Assembly: GCA_009649675.1 (NCBI GenBank)
Contig: WJPL01000002.1
Coordinates: 372,001-436,000 of the forward strand
Reading direction: 5' to 3'
DNA: 64,000 nt
DNA from: Alphaproteobacteria bacterium HT1-32
Lineage (GTDB): Bacteria; Pseudomonadota; Alphaproteobacteria; Rhodospirillales; HT1-32
The notes below the pieces were generated by a model. That model saw only the letters and a list, made by a program, of their open reading frames with translations, did no database searches and was not told where the DNA came from. A program made the position numbers and the translations under genes. This document shows, piece after piece, positions 35,331 through 44,626 of the stretch (its first letter is position 1; the number at the start of each line of letters is the position of its first letter).

Positions 35331-35435
35331 GTTTTTGGATTCTCGAAAAAAGAGGTCAAAGCCGTGGTTGCTTGCGCTATGCAGCGCCGCTATAAACCCG
35401 CGCGCCGTAACCTGAGGCAAAGTGAGTTTTTTACA

Positions 35436-35858
35436 ATGGCAATCGAACGTACATTATCCATCATTAAACCGGACGCAACCCGCCGGAACCTGACCGGCAA
35501 GATCATTGCCCGGTTTGAAGAAAAGGGTCTGCGGATTATCGCCCAGAAGCGTCTGTGGCTGACCCGCAAGCAGGCAGAAGGCTTTTACGCCGTACATCGC
35601 GAGCGGGCTTTCTTTGGCGAACTCTGTGATTTCATGACGTCCGGACCGGTCGTCGTGCAGGTGCTGGAAGGCGAAAATGCCGTGAAAGCAAACCGTGACA
35701 TCATGGGTGCCACCAATCCGGCAAATGCTGATGAAGGCACGATCCGCAAGGATTTCGCTGAAAGCATCGAAGCCAATTCTGTTCACGGATCGGACAGCCC
35801 GGAGAATGCAGCGATTGAAATCGCTTATTTCTTCGCACAGACCGAAGTCGTCGGCTGA
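35436..35858 (+). CDS. ndk: Nucleoside diphosphate kinase
   Basis: 140 residues from ATG 35436; the frame is open further upstream but the family starts [14 protein letters not shown]. It transfers the gamma phosphate of ATP to other (d)NDPs through phospho-His117 (NSVHGSDS). Full length, with no change at key residues. It is divergent from the ABC-F gene with about 105 bases between starts, and ends before a terminator shared with the small coxIV gene. Confidence 0.97.
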   Translation: MAIERTLSIIKPDATRRNLTGKIIARFEEKGLRIIAQKRLWLTRKQAEGFYAVHRERAFFGELCDFMTSGPVVVQVLEGENAVKANRDIMGATNPANADEGTIRKDFAESIEANSVHGSDSPENAAIEIAYFFAQTEVVG

Positions 35859-36016
35859 TACCGGAGACTTTACCGGGCCTTCGCTCCCGGTGATTCAAGA
35901 TAATCCGGAGGTTCTGCCTTCGGGAGAGTTGTTGCAAAGCCGTTCTGTCAATCTGACAGGGCGGCTTTGTGCTGTTCAGGGGCGGAGAAATTGCGCGACT
36001 GAAAAAAAAGACACAA

Positions 36017-36048
36017 AAAAAGCCGACACTCTGACGAGGCCGGCTTTT
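36017..36048. terminator. Bidirectional terminator between ndk and coxIV
   Basis: An A-run followed by AAGCCG, a loop, then CGGCTT and a T-run gives a short GC stem with A/T flanks on both sides. It lies between the convergent ndk and the aa3 oxidase subunit IV gene. Confidence 0.75.
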
Positions 36049-36067
36049 GTTCGCTTCTGAAAGTTGA

Positions 36068-36202
36068 TCAGAAAGCGACGATATAGGGAATGGCGATGGT
36101 CAGGATGACACCAACGACACCGACCTTGACCATGAATTTATTGAACGCGATCCAAGTCCGCTGCTGGACTTCCATGTCTACTTTTCCGCCTGCTTCGCTC
36201 AC
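36068..36202 (-). CDS. aa3-type cytochrome c oxidase subunit IV (CoxIV_bac)
   Basis: 44 residues, found by hand translation. It starts at a GTG with GAGGAG eight bases upstream. The N-terminus is polar (SEAGGKVD) and is followed by QQRTWIAFNKFMVKVGVVGV, then a single transmembrane helix (VILTIAIPYIVAF) at the C-terminus. This is the layout of the small bacterial subunit IV of aa3 oxidase. The subunit lies on the outside of the complex and is often unannotated. No other oxidase subunits are in the window, as is usual for this gene. Confidence 0.85.
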   Translation of the reverse strand: MSEAGGKVDMEVQQRTWIAFNKFMVKVGVVGVILTIAIPYIVAF

Positions 36203-36299
36203 GATGCGAACTCCTCGTTGGTCAGTTGCCATTTATCGGTTGTGATTGCGCCAAAATAAACGAACCAGAGCCGTTTCCAAGTGATTAATGTTGCTGGGG

Positions 36300-36950
36300 T
36301 CATTTAGGGGAGATCAGCGCTTCGGAAAGTCCGGAATTTTTGCCGGAGCCGGTGATGATGCAGGTTTCTCCGGCAACACGTACCCGGCCTTCCGCGATCA
36401 GACGGACGGCTGCGGGATAGATCAGATGTTCCTGAACCAGAATGCGGTCAGCCAGGTTCTCTTCGCTGTCACCGGCCAGGACCGGTACGGCTGCCTGCAT
36501 GATGATTGGCCCTTCATCCATCTCCGGGCGTACATAGTGAACTGTGCAGCCTGCGATCTTCACGCCGGCCTGAAGGGTGCGGGCATGGGTGTTAAGCCCC
36601 TTGAAGGAGGGCAGCAGGGACGGATGGATGTTTATCATCCGGTCTTTCCAGCCCCGGACAAACTGCTCTGACAGCAGCCGCATGAAGCCGGCAAGGCATA
36701 CCAGCTTGACCCCGGCCTCACGCAGATGACGATCGACCTCCTGATCGAAGGCTTCCCGGCTGGAAAAGGTGTCGTGCGGAACGGTTATCGTCGAAATTCC
36801 TGCCAGCCTGGCCCGCTCCAGCCCGTAAGCGTCGGGTTTGTTGGAGATGACGACGGCGATCTTGGCCGGAAATCCATCGCCGGCGCAGGCGTCAATCAGG
36901 GCCTGAAGGTTCGACCCCCGGCCTGAAATCAGAACCCCGATTTTCAGCAC
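36300..36950 (-). CDS. purN: Phosphoribosylglycinamide formyltransferase
   Basis: 216 residues. It transfers a formyl group from 10-formyl-THF to GAR in purine synthesis. The catalytic triad Asn107, His109 (INIHPSLLP) and Asp145 (EMDEGPI) is present, and GRGSNLQAL at 10-18 binds the phosphate. Its start overlaps purM by 7 bases, so the two are translationally coupled as in many bacteria. Confidence 0.96.
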   Translation of the reverse strand: MLKIGVLISGRGSNLQALIDACAGDGFPAKIAVVISNKPDAYGLERARLAGISTITVPHDTFSSREAFDQEVDRHLREAGVKLVCLAGFMRLLSEQFVRGWKDRMINIHPSLLPSFKGLNTHARTLQAGVKIAGCTVHYVRPEMDEGPIIMQAAVPVLAGDSEENLADRILVQEHLIYPAAVRLIAEGRVRVAGETCIITGSGKNSGLSEALISPK

Positions 36951-38020
36951 GGCCAGCCTTTCGGAATGGTGTAGGTGACTTTCGGACCTTCCGCATGGGC
37001 GGTCACGCTGCCGATCACCGATGCTGTATCCCCCTTGCTTTGGATGGCAGTGACGACGCTGTCTGCCTGTGCACTGTCACAGACGGCGATCATGCCGATT
37101 CCGCAGTTGAAGGTTCGCAGCATTTCAAGGGCGGGTAACTCGGCGATTTGCGCAGCCCAGCCGAACATGGCCGGTAACTCAAAGCTGCCCAGATCAATAT
37201 GGATGCCAATACCCTCAGGCAGAATGCGCGGGATGTTCTCGCTGAAGCCGCCGCCGGTAATATGGCAGAAGGCTTTGACATTGTCGGTCTTCATCGCGGC
37301 CATGCAGGCATCGACATAAATCCGGGTAGGGGTCAGCAATGCCTGCCCCAGCGTCTGTTCGGCATCGAACGGGGCAGGGGAGGCATAGGTCAGCCCGCTG
37401 CGGTCCACGATCTTCCGGACCAGTGAGTAGCCGTTTGAATGGAAACCGCTGGACGCGATACCGATCACTGTGTCGCCCTCGGCGATACCGGGCTTCGGTA
37501 ACATCTGGTCACGCTCTGCTGCGCCGACGGCGAATCCGGCAAGATCGTAGCTGCCGGGCGCATACATATCCGGCATTTCGGCGGTCTCACCGCCAACGAG
37601 CGCACAGCCTGCCTGTTTGCAGCCATCCGCAATCCCGGCAATCACGGTCTGGGCGGTGCCGACATCAAGATGCCCGGTTGCGAAGTAATCGAGGAAGAAC
37701 AGGGGTGATGCCCCATGGACGACAAGGTCGTTCACACACATTGCCACCAGATCAATTCCGATGGTTGAATGGTCGCCGACCAGTTCGGCTACTTTCAGCT
37801 TTGTGCCAACACCATCGGTGCCTGAAAGCAGCACGGGGTCGCTGAATCCTGCGGCTTTCAGGTCAAAGGCTGCCGCAAATCCGCCAAGGTTCTGCATCAC
37901 ACCAGGGCGTGACGTTGCCTTGGCAAGTGGCTTGATACCCTCGACAAGAGCATCGCCCGCCTCTATATCGACGCCAGCACTCTTGTATGTGAGAGGACGT
38001 TTGTGATCTGGATCGCCCAT
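36944..38020 (-). CDS. purM: Phosphoribosylformylglycinamidine cyclo-ligase
   Basis: 358 residues. It closes the imidazole ring (FGAM to AIR) using ATP. The N-terminal YKSAGVDIEAGD and the segment SGTDGVGTKLKVA identify PurM; GGETAEMPDMY is the second nucleotide-binding element. It leads purM-purN. Its start is 35 bases from the divergent DUF2066 gene, leaving little space for two promoters, so at least one must reach into coding sequence. Confidence 0.96.
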   Translation of the reverse strand: MGDPDHKRPLTYKSAGVDIEAGDALVEGIKPLAKATSRPGVMQNLGGFAAAFDLKAAGFSDPVLLSGTDGVGTKLKVAELVGDHSTIGIDLVAMCVNDLVVHGASPLFFLDYFATGHLDVGTAQTVIAGIADGCKQAGCALVGGETAEMPDMYAPGSYDLAGFAVGAAERDQMLPKPGIAEGDTVIGIASSGFHSNGYSLVRKIVDRSGLTYASPAPFDAEQTLGQALLTPTRIYVDACMAAMKTDNVKAFCHITGGGFSENIPRILPEGIGIHIDLGSFELPAMFGWAAQIAELPALEMLRTFNCGIGMIAVCDSAQADSVVTAIQSKGDTASVIGSVTAHAEGPKVTYTIPKGWPC

Positions 38021-38055
38021 CTCGCGTGTCCGATGTTGTTGAAGGGAACAAGGTT

Positions 38056-39162
38056 ATGAAGCGGCGCAACATATCGAATGTCTGCCAGCCGGTCCATGCC
38101 GGTTTCCTGCTTCTTTTCGCGATTATGTCATTTGCACTCCCTGCGGGTGCACAAACTGCACCGGATCCCTATAGCGTAAATGGCGTGCCGGTGGACGAGA
38201 CAGCGGCCTCTGCACAGGCTGCGAGGACGACGGCGCTGGCGAACGGACAGAAGAAAGCGTTCGATATCCTGCTGCGGCGTCTGACCCTGAGCGCAGACCA
38301 CAGCCGTCTGCCGACCATCCCGGCCGGACAGATCGTGAATTATGTGCGGGATTTCTCGGTCGACGAGAAAAGTTCCGATGTGCGCTATATTGCGCAGATG
38401 GATGTGCGGTTCCGGTCAGCGGATGTCCGTTCCCTGCTGCGCAATTACAGCATTCCCTTTGCCGAGACTGTGGCAAAGCCGCTTGTTATTCTGCCGGTTT
38501 ATGAGGCGGGTGGTGACCTGAAACTGTGGGAAGAGTCGAATCCCTGGCGTGCTGCCTGGCAGCGTATTGTGGTCAGTGACGGCCTGTCGCCGATGGTCAA
38601 CCCGCTCGGTGATCTGCCGGACCTTTCAGCCCTGACAGCCTCGCAGGCGGTTAATGGTGATGCGGAGCGGATAGCGACGATCGCAGGACGGTATGCGGCC
38701 AATGGTGCGCTGGTAGCAACCGCGTCCGTGAAAGATAACCCGGCCGGTAGCGTCGAGATCTATGCTTCCGCTTTCGGGCGTGGTGCCACGGATACGGTTT
38801 TCAGCGAGACCTTCCGGCCTGCTGAGGGTGAAACACCGGATGCTGTCATGGACCGGGCGCGCGACTGGTTGCGGATGGCGGTTGATGACGCGTGGAAAGA
38901 CCGGAACCTCATCAGATTCGGTCAGGAAGCGGTTGTGCTTGTCCGGGTTCCGATCCGCTCGCTGAGCGACTGGAATGACATTCGCCGACGCCTGGATGAT
39001 ATCGCGATCATCTATAAGCGGGAGCTGCTGTCGCTGGCACTGGACCGTGCAATGGTGGATCTGTATTTTACCGGTGATGCAGATCAGCTGCGTACTGCGC
39101 TGGCACAGAAGGACCTGGCGCTGGAGGCCGAGCTTGGTCAATGGGTGCTGCGTCCGCTTTGA
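38056..39162 (+). CDS. DUF2066 exported protein
   Basis: 368 residues from the ATG at 38056 (GAAGGGAACAAGG upstream). The signal peptide ends near residue 33 (AGA|QTA). The mature protein has the family landmarks: A..NGQKKAFDILLRRL, FSVDEKSSDVRYIAQMDVRF, and PLVILPVYEAGG. Function is unknown; the family is almost always followed by a CDP-alcohol transferase or PerM gene and hda, as here. It overlaps the next gene by 22 bases. Confidence 0.88.
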   Translation: MKRRNISNVCQPVHAGFLLLFAIMSFALPAGAQTAPDPYSVNGVPVDETAASAQAARTTALANGQKKAFDILLRRLTLSADHSRLPTIPAGQIVNYVRDFSVDEKSSDVRYIAQMDVRFRSADVRSLLRNYSIPFAETVAKPLVILPVYEAGGDLKLWEESNPWRAAWQRIVVSDGLSPMVNPLGDLPDLSALTASQAVNGDAERIATIAGRYAANGALVATASVKDNPAGSVEIYASAFGRGATDTVFSETFRPAEGETPDAVMDRARDWLRMAVDDAWKDRNLIRFGQEAVVLVRVPIRSLSDWNDIRRRLDDIAIIYKRELLSLALDRAMVDLYFTGDADQLRTALAQKDLALEAELGQWVLRPL

Positions 39163-39716
39163 GACTGACCTATCTCCCTAACCTGATCACGGTCGGGCGG
39201 CTGCTGCTGACGCCGGTTACCGTCATGGCGATGGTTGAAGGTGAGTACGGCATTGCATTCTGGTTGTTCATGATTGCGGGGGCCAGTGATGCCATTGATG
39301 GCATTCTGGCCCGGCAGTTTGATGCCCGCACCATTCTCGGCGGTTTTCTCGACCCGCTGGCAGATAAAATTCTGCTGGTCAGTGTCTATGTCACACTTGG
39401 CGTTCAGGATCTGTTGCCGCACTGGCTGGTGATACTGGTGGTCGCCCGTGATTTTGCGATTGTGGGCGGCGGGCTGTTGTTTACGTCCCTGGGGAACGAA
39501 CTGAAGATGCAGCCGCTCTGGATCAGCAAGGTCAATACGGCGATGCAGATTGTCTATGCAGTTTTTATTCTCGCCGTTCTCGGGCTTGGGCTGCCGGACC
39601 TCGGTTTGTCTGATTTGTTCTGCTATGCTGTCGCCATAACAACGATTCTGTCCGGTTCGGCCTATCTTGTGATCTGGAGCCGCAAGGCGGTCAGTTGGGA
39701 AGACGAAAGCTCATGA
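39141..39716 (+). CDS. CDP-alcohol phosphatidyltransferase (PgsA-like)
   Basis: 191 residues, about five helices. The catalytic signature D-x2-DG-x2-AR-x8-G-x3-D-x3-D is complete: SDAIDGILAR, GGFLDPLADK. It joins a CDP-diacylglycerol phosphatidyl group to an alcohol; glycerol-3-phosphate is likely by similarity to PgsA, but a second paralogue role (e.g. cardiolipin synthase) is possible. It overlaps DUF2066 by 22 bases and the transporter by 4 (ATGA). Confidence 0.9.
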   Translation: MGAASALRLTYLPNLITVGRLLLTPVTVMAMVEGEYGIAFWLFMIAGASDAIDGILARQFDARTILGGFLDPLADKILLVSVYVTLGVQDLLPHWLVILVVARDFAIVGGGLLFTSLGNELKMQPLWISKVNTAMQIVYAVFILAVLGLGLPDLGLSDLFCYAVAITTILSGSAYLVIWSRKAVSWEDESS

Positions 39717-40804
39717 ATATCAGTGGTACCCGGCAGGCGGTAATCTGGATCAGCGTCATCGCGCTTTTTATCGGGTCGCTCTACCTGTTTCGCGAAATCC
39801 TGCTCCCGTTTGTGGTCGGCGCGCTTTCTGCTTACCTGCTCGACCCGCTGGCGGACAAGCTGGAAGAAAAAGGACTGTCGAGAACGCTTTCGGCGAGCAT
39901 TATTGCCGGGCTGTTCTTCCTCGCCATCATTCTGGGAGTTCTGCTGCTGCTGCCGGTTCTTCAGGGTCAGGTCGTCCGGTTTGCAGACAATTTCCCCGGT
40001 TATGTGGAAGGACTGCATAACGTTGCAACGCCATTGTTTGAGCAACTCCGCGCCGTACTCAGCCCGGAAGATCTGAAAAGCCTGCAATCCGGTGTTACTC
40101 AATATGCCGGTGATGCGATGCTGTGGCTGGGCAAGCTGGTGAAAAGCCTGCTGACCGGAGGGCTGGCGCTGGTCAACCTGCTGTCCCTCCTGTTCGTCAC
40201 GCCGCTGGTTACCTGGTACATGCTTCGTGACTGGGATGTCATGGTTGATCGGGTCGACAGCTGGTTGCCGCGGGATCATGTGGAAGTCATTCGCGAACAG
40301 TTTCGCCTGATGGATGAAACCATCGCCGGCTTTATCCGCGGTCAGCTTACAGTCTGCTTCATTCAGGGCTGTTTCTTTGGCATCGGGCTGACGCTGGTCG
40401 GTCTGGATTTCGGATTCCTGGTCGGGCTGATCGCCGGTCTGCTGTCCTTCGTTCCCTATGTCGGTATCGCCGTCGGACTTGTGATCGGATTTGCGATTGC
40501 GGTCGCCCAGTTCTCGACAATCGGTCCGATACTGGCTGTTGCGGGTGTCTTTGCGGCGGGTCAGGTCATCGAAGGGAACTTTCTGACCCCGAAACTGGTT
40601 GGTGACCGGGTGAAACTGCATGCGGTCTGGATTGTATTTGCACTGTTTGCATTCGGTAATCTGATCGGGTTTGTTGGGGTTCTGATTGCGGTCCCTACGG
40701 CTGCTGTGATTGGTGTTCTCGTCCGGTTTTTCATTGGCCGGTATCTTGAATCCAATCTGTATTCCGGTCACACAAAGCGGACAGAGTTACCTGAGGCAGA
40801 ATGA
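39713..40804 (+). CDS. AI-2E family transporter (PerM-like)
   Basis: 363 residues from the ATG in an ATGA overlap. About eight helices, with the family segments LLPFVVGALSAYLLDPLAD and YVGIAVGLVIGFAIA. PerM-like proteins export small molecules or ions; TqsA exports AI-2 in E. coli, but no substrate is known for the hda-linked copies. It overlaps hdaA by 4 bases, continuing the coupled chain. Confidence 0.9.
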   Translation: MNISGTRQAVIWISVIALFIGSLYLFREILLPFVVGALSAYLLDPLADKLEEKGLSRTLSASIIAGLFFLAIILGVLLLLPVLQGQVVRFADNFPGYVEGLHNVATPLFEQLRAVLSPEDLKSLQSGVTQYAGDAMLWLGKLVKSLLTGGLALVNLLSLLFVTPLVTWYMLRDWDVMVDRVDSWLPRDHVEVIREQFRLMDETIAGFIRGQLTVCFIQGCFFGIGLTLVGLDFGFLVGLIAGLLSFVPYVGIAVGLVIGFAIAVAQFSTIGPILAVAGVFAAGQVIEGNFLTPKLVGDRVKLHAVWIVFALFAFGNLIGFVGVLIAVPTAAVIGVLVRFFIGRYLESNLYSGHTKRTELPEAE

Positions 40805-41487
40805 CCGAACCCGAACAGTTACCCCTTGGGTTCAGCGCCCGCCCGGCGTTTGGCGAACCGGATTACGTTGTTTCCGACTGCAATGCAGAAGCTGTCCGCT
40901 GGCTGGACCTCTGGCCTGAATGGCCGACAGCGCTGCTGGCAGTTTTCGGGCCGTCAGCCAGCGGCAAGACGCATCTCTGTCACGTCTTCCGGACACGCAG
41001 CGATGCGCTGATGTTGCGCGGGGACCAGTTGAGCGAGCGTGATATCGAATCAGTCATCGACCGGCCTGCTGCGGTTGTAATTGATGAGGCGGATCACGTT
41101 GCCGGACGGGAAGAGCATGAGCGCCGGTTCTTTCATATCTTCAATGCAGTGACTGCAGCACGCGGGGCTTTGCTGGTTACGGGGCGGACACCGCCCAACA
41201 CATGGCCGATTGTTTTGCCGGATCTGCGCTCGCGACTGGCGACAGGGAATGTCGTGGGGATCGACGGCCCGGATGATGGTTTGCTGGCGGCGCTGCTGGT
41301 GAAACAATTCTCTGACCGGCAATTGCGGGTGCCGGTTGAGGTGGTTACCTTCATCGTTAGACGTATAGAGCGTTCGTTCGAGGCTGCCCGCGACATTGTT
41401 GAAAAGCTGGATCGGGCGGCGCTGGCAGAAAGGCGGAACATCACTCTGCCTCTGGTCCGGCGTGTCATCGAACAGACGCCAACCTGA
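40801..41487 (+). CDS. hdaA: DnaA regulatory inactivator HdaA
   Basis: 228 residues. An N-terminal clamp-binding motif QLPLGF (6-11) docks Hda onto the beta clamp; the AAA+ core has Walker A GPSASGKT (50-57), VIDEADH (Walker B), and an Arg-rich sensor region. Hda stimulates ATP hydrolysis by DnaA after initiation and so prevents re-initiation. It lacks DnaA's DNA-binding domain, which fits the length. Last of four overlapping genes starting with DUF2066. Confidence 0.94.
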   Translation: MTEPEQLPLGFSARPAFGEPDYVVSDCNAEAVRWLDLWPEWPTALLAVFGPSASGKTHLCHVFRTRSDALMLRGDQLSERDIESVIDRPAAVVIDEADHVAGREEHERRFFHIFNAVTAARGALLVTGRTPPNTWPIVLPDLRSRLATGNVVGIDGPDDGLLAALLVKQFSDRQLRVPVEVVTFIVRRIERSFEAARDIVEKLDRAALAERRNITLPLVRRVIEQTPT

Positions 41488-41505
41488 AACTGGAGGATTT
41501 GTTTA

Positions 41506-42285
41506 ATGGATATGGGAATCAGCGGCCGCAAGGCGATTGTCTGCGCGGCAAGCAAGGGGCTGGGCAAGGGCTGTGCAATGGCCCTCGCCGGTGAAGGGGT
41601 CGAACTGGTCATCAATGCACGGACCGAAGCGACACTGGAACAAACGGCAGCAGAAATCCGCGAGGCAACCGGCGCAAAGGTAACAGCCGTTGCCTGCGAT
41701 ATCACCACGCCGGAAGGCCGGGCCGCAGTTCTGGCGGCCTGTCCGGAGCCGGATATCCTGATCAACAACGCTGGCGGCCCGCCGCCGGGTGATTTCCGCG
41801 ACTGGGGCCGCGATGAATGGATCAAGGCGGTGGATGCGAACATGCTGACACCGATTGAACTCATCAAGGCGACCGTTGACGGTATGATGGCGCGAAAGTT
41901 TGGCCGGATTATCAACATCACCTCCAGTGCGGTGAAGGCTCCGATTGATATTCTGGGGCTTTCCAACGGTGCGCGTTCCGGGCTGACAGGCTTTGTTGCC
42001 GGAATCGCCCGCAAGACCGTTGTGAATGGCGTGACCATCAACGGCCTGCTGCCGGGACAGCATGATACGGACCGGCTGAACAGTAATTTCCACGCGAAAG
42101 CCAAGAGCACGGGCAAGTCCTTTGACGAGTTCCGGGCTGCGGCTATGGCGGCAAACCCTGCGGGCCGGTTCGGCACGGCAGAGGAATTCGGAGCAGCCTG
42201 TGCATTTCTGGCGAGTGCGCATGCAGGCTTTATTACGGGCCAGAATATTCTGCTCGACGGCGGCGCCTACCCCGGCACTTTCTGA
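41506..42285 (+). CDS. SDR family protein of the LSNxxR subgroup
   Basis: 259 residues. The fold markers are ASKGLG (15-20, in place of TGxxxGxG), NNAG (87-90) and Ser140. The catalytic Tyr/Lys positions are Ser153 and Arg157 (LSNGAR), a pattern I recognise as a subgroup of FabG-like proteins in which the usual YxxxK is absent. It starts 18 bases after hdaA and may be cotranscribed with it, but has no obvious tie to replication. Compare the SDR at 11847-12623, which changes the same two residues. Confidence 0.87.
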   Translation: MDMGISGRKAIVCAASKGLGKGCAMALAGEGVELVINARTEATLEQTAAEIREATGAKVTAVACDITTPEGRAAVLAACPEPDILINNAGGPPPGDFRDWGRDEWIKAVDANMLTPIELIKATVDGMMARKFGRIINITSSAVKAPIDILGLSNGARSGLTGFVAGIARKTVVNGVTINGLLPGQHDTDRLNSNFHAKAKSTGKSFDEFRAAAMAANPAGRFGTAEEFGAACAFLASAHAGFITGQNILLDGGAYPGTF

Positions 42286-42400
42286 TTCCGAAGGTCAGTG
42301 ATCTGAACGGCCCCTTATGCCCTCTGCCATTCGTTTCGGGCAGGTCGGCATAAGGGGTCGATTCGTGAAATCATATGCTTCTGTAACAAATTACCTGAAA

Positions 42401-42429
42401 CTGTCATATTTCCGTCTGATCGTTATGAT
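42401..42429 (+). promoter_or_regulatory. Promoter of ppk-ppx, with possible Pho box
   Basis: CTGTCA (-35 like) and TATGAT (-10) are separated by exactly 17 bases, 50 bases before the ppk start. The -35 is also the first half of CTGTCAT-ATTT-CCGTCTG, which resembles a Pho box (two 7-base repeats 11 bases apart), and CTGTAAC lies 20 bases further upstream. Control by PhoB would fit a polyphosphate kinase, but the second half-site is poor. Confidence 0.5.
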
Positions 42430-42478
42430 AGGCGGTAATGCTCGACCGTTCTTTTCGGACCGGCATTAGGAGAATTTG

Positions 42479-44626
42479 ATGGATATCGCGGCTTCAACAC
42501 CTCTGGACGCCATTGACCTGACCAGCGGAGAGCGGTTCTTCAACCGTGAGCTTTCCTGGCTGCGTTTTAATACCCGGGTGCTTGAGGAAGCCGATAATAA
42601 CTCCCATCCCCTGCTGGAACGCCTGCGCTTTCTGTCGATATCTGCCGGCAACCTTGATGAGTTCTACATGGTCCGCGTTGCGGGTCTGAAAGGCCAGTTG
42701 CAGGCTGGTGTAAGTTCGGTCAGTGCCGATGGTCTGACCCCGGTACAGCAGCTTGTGGCGATCAATGAGATGGCCAATGAACTGATGGAACATCAGCAGC
42801 GTTCCTGGCTGACGATTGTCCGGGCGCTGGCCAAGGAAGGTATCGTCGTCAAGTCGGCGGATGACCTGACCAGACGTGACCGTGAATGGCTTGAAGCCTG
42901 GTTCATGGAGCAGGTTTTCCCGGTCCTGACGCCGCTGGCTATTGATCCGGCGCATCCGTTCCCGTTCCTGCCGAATCTTGGTTTTGCGATGGCCCTGCAA
43001 TTGCAGAGTGAGAAAGACCCGGATGACCTGCTGCGGGCGCTGGTGCCGATGCCAAGTCAGGTCGACCGGTTTGTCCGTCTGCCGGGGCAGAAGACCAGCT
43101 TTGTGTCGCTGGAAACAATGATCAGCCTGTTTATCAATCACCTGTTTCCGGGCTTCAATGTGATCGAAAGCGGCGTCTTCCGGGTTATCCGCGACAGTGA
43201 AATGGAAATTGAGGAAGAGGCAGAAGATCTCGTCCGGCATTTTGAGTCGGCACTGAAGCGTCGCCGTCGCGGGACCGTTATCCGGCTGAAGGTCAGTGCG
43301 GATATGCCCGAAGGGCTGCTGGCGTTCGTCCGTGATGAAATGGACGTGTCAGCGGATGACGTGTTCAAGGTGCGTGGGATTATCGGTCTGGTCGATACCA
43401 AGCAGATCATCGTCAACGACCGCCCGGACCTGTTGTTCACTCCCTATAATGCACGTTTCCCGGAACGGATTCGCGACTTTGGCGGTGACTGCTTTGCCGC
43501 CATTCGCAAGAAAGACATTCTGGTCCATCACCCGTATGAAAGTTTTGACGTGGTGGTGCAGTTCATTCGTCAGGCTGCCCGTGACCCGGCTGTTGTCGCC
43601 ATCAAGCAGACACTTTACCGGACCAGTCACGACAGTCCGATTGTCCGGGCGCTTGTTGAAGCCGCTGAATCCGGCAAGTCGGTGACGGCAATGGTGGAGC
43701 TCAAGGCGCGCTTCGATGAAGAAGCCAATATTCGCTGGGCACGTGACCTGGAACGGGCTGGCGCACAGGTTGTCTATGGTTTCATCGACAAGAAAATTCA
43801 CGCCAAGATGTCGCTTGTTGTGCGTCGTGAGGCGGGGTCTCTGGTGTCTTATGTGCACTATGGCACGGGCAACTATCACCCGATTACGGCGAAGATTTAT
43901 ACCGATCTGTCCTATTTCACCTGTGATGCGGCCCTGTGCCGGGATGCTGCGCGTCTGTTCAATTACATGACCGGATATGCGGAACCGGAGGAAATGGAAC
44001 AGATTTCAATTTCTCCGCTGACCCTGCGCGACAATCTGATCGGCCTGATTGAAGCGGAGGCCGAAAACGCCCGCGCTGGCAAGCCCTCCGGTATCTGGGC
44101 CAAGATGAACTCGGTCGTTGATCCGGAAATCATTGATGCGCTCTACCGGGCCTCGCAGGACGGGGTGGAGATTGAACTGGTGGTACGGGGCATCTGTTGC
44201 CTTCGGCCGGGAATTCCGGGGCTTTCCGAAAAGATCAGGGTCAAGAGCATCGTCGGACGCTTTCTGGAGCATTCCCGGATCATCTGTTTCGGTAATGGTC
44301 ACGAATTGCCATCCAGCCATGCCAAGGTGATGATTTCATCTGCTGACTGGATGGGACGCAACATGGACCGGCGTGTTGAAACGCTGGTCCCGCTGGTCAA
44401 TGAAACGGTCCATCAGCAGGTTCTCGATCAGATCATGATCGCCAATCTGAAAGATGACCTGCAAAGCTGGACATTGATGCCCGGTGGAGAATATATCCGC
44501 GATCAGGCGGAAGGTGATGGCTTCTCGGTACATACCTATTGTATGACCAACCCGAGCCTGTCAGGTCGTGGCAGTGCCATCGAAAACAGTATTGCTGCCC
44601 CAAACCTCGTGTTGGATGAAGATTAA
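42479..44626 (+). CDS. ppk: Polyphosphate kinase 1
   Basis: 715 residues from the ATG at 42479, with TTAGGAGA upstream (a TTG three bases earlier is less likely). It makes polyphosphate from ATP through a phospho-His. The two conserved His are His441 (KIHAKMSL) and His598 (FLEHSR), and both PLD-like C-terminal domains are complete ([13 protein letters not shown]). The N-terminal [12 protein letters not shown] is the PPK1 hallmark. It overlaps ppx by 11 bases. Confidence 0.97.
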   Translation: MDIAASTPLDAIDLTSGERFFNRELSWLRFNTRVLEEADNNSHPLLERLRFLSISAGNLDEFYMVRVAGLKGQLQAGVSSVSADGLTPVQQLVAINEMANELMEHQQRSWLTIVRALAKEGIVVKSADDLTRRDREWLEAWFMEQVFPVLTPLAIDPAHPFPFLPNLGFAMALQLQSEKDPDDLLRALVPMPSQVDRFVRLPGQKTSFVSLETMISLFINHLFPGFNVIESGVFRVIRDSEMEIEEEAEDLVRHFESALKRRRRGTVIRLKVSADMPEGLLAFVRDEMDVSADDVFKVRGIIGLVDTKQIIVNDRPDLLFTPYNARFPERIRDFGGDCFAAIRKKDILVHHPYESFDVVVQFIRQAARDPAVVAIKQTLYRTSHDSPIVRALVEAAESGKSVTAMVELKARFDEEANIRWARDLERAGAQVVYGFIDKKIHAKMSLVVRREAGSLVSYVHYGTGNYHPITAKIYTDLSYFTCDAALCRDAARLFNYMTGYAEPEEMEQISISPLTLRDNLIGLIEAEAENARAGKPSGIWAKMNSVVDPEIIDALYRASQDGVEIELVVRGICCLRPGIPGLSEKIRVKSIVGRFLEHSRIICFGNGHELPSSHAKVMISSADWMGRNMDRRVETLVPLVNETVHQQVLDQIMIANLKDDLQSWTLMPGGEYIRDQAEGDGFSVHTYCMTNPSLSGRGSAIENSIAAPNLVLDED

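Noticed and set aside
39662-40771. Minus-strand frame opposite the AI-2E transporter
   Set aside because: Its translation is very rich in Gln, Asp and Asn, as expected for the antisense of a membrane protein gene; no ribosome binding site.
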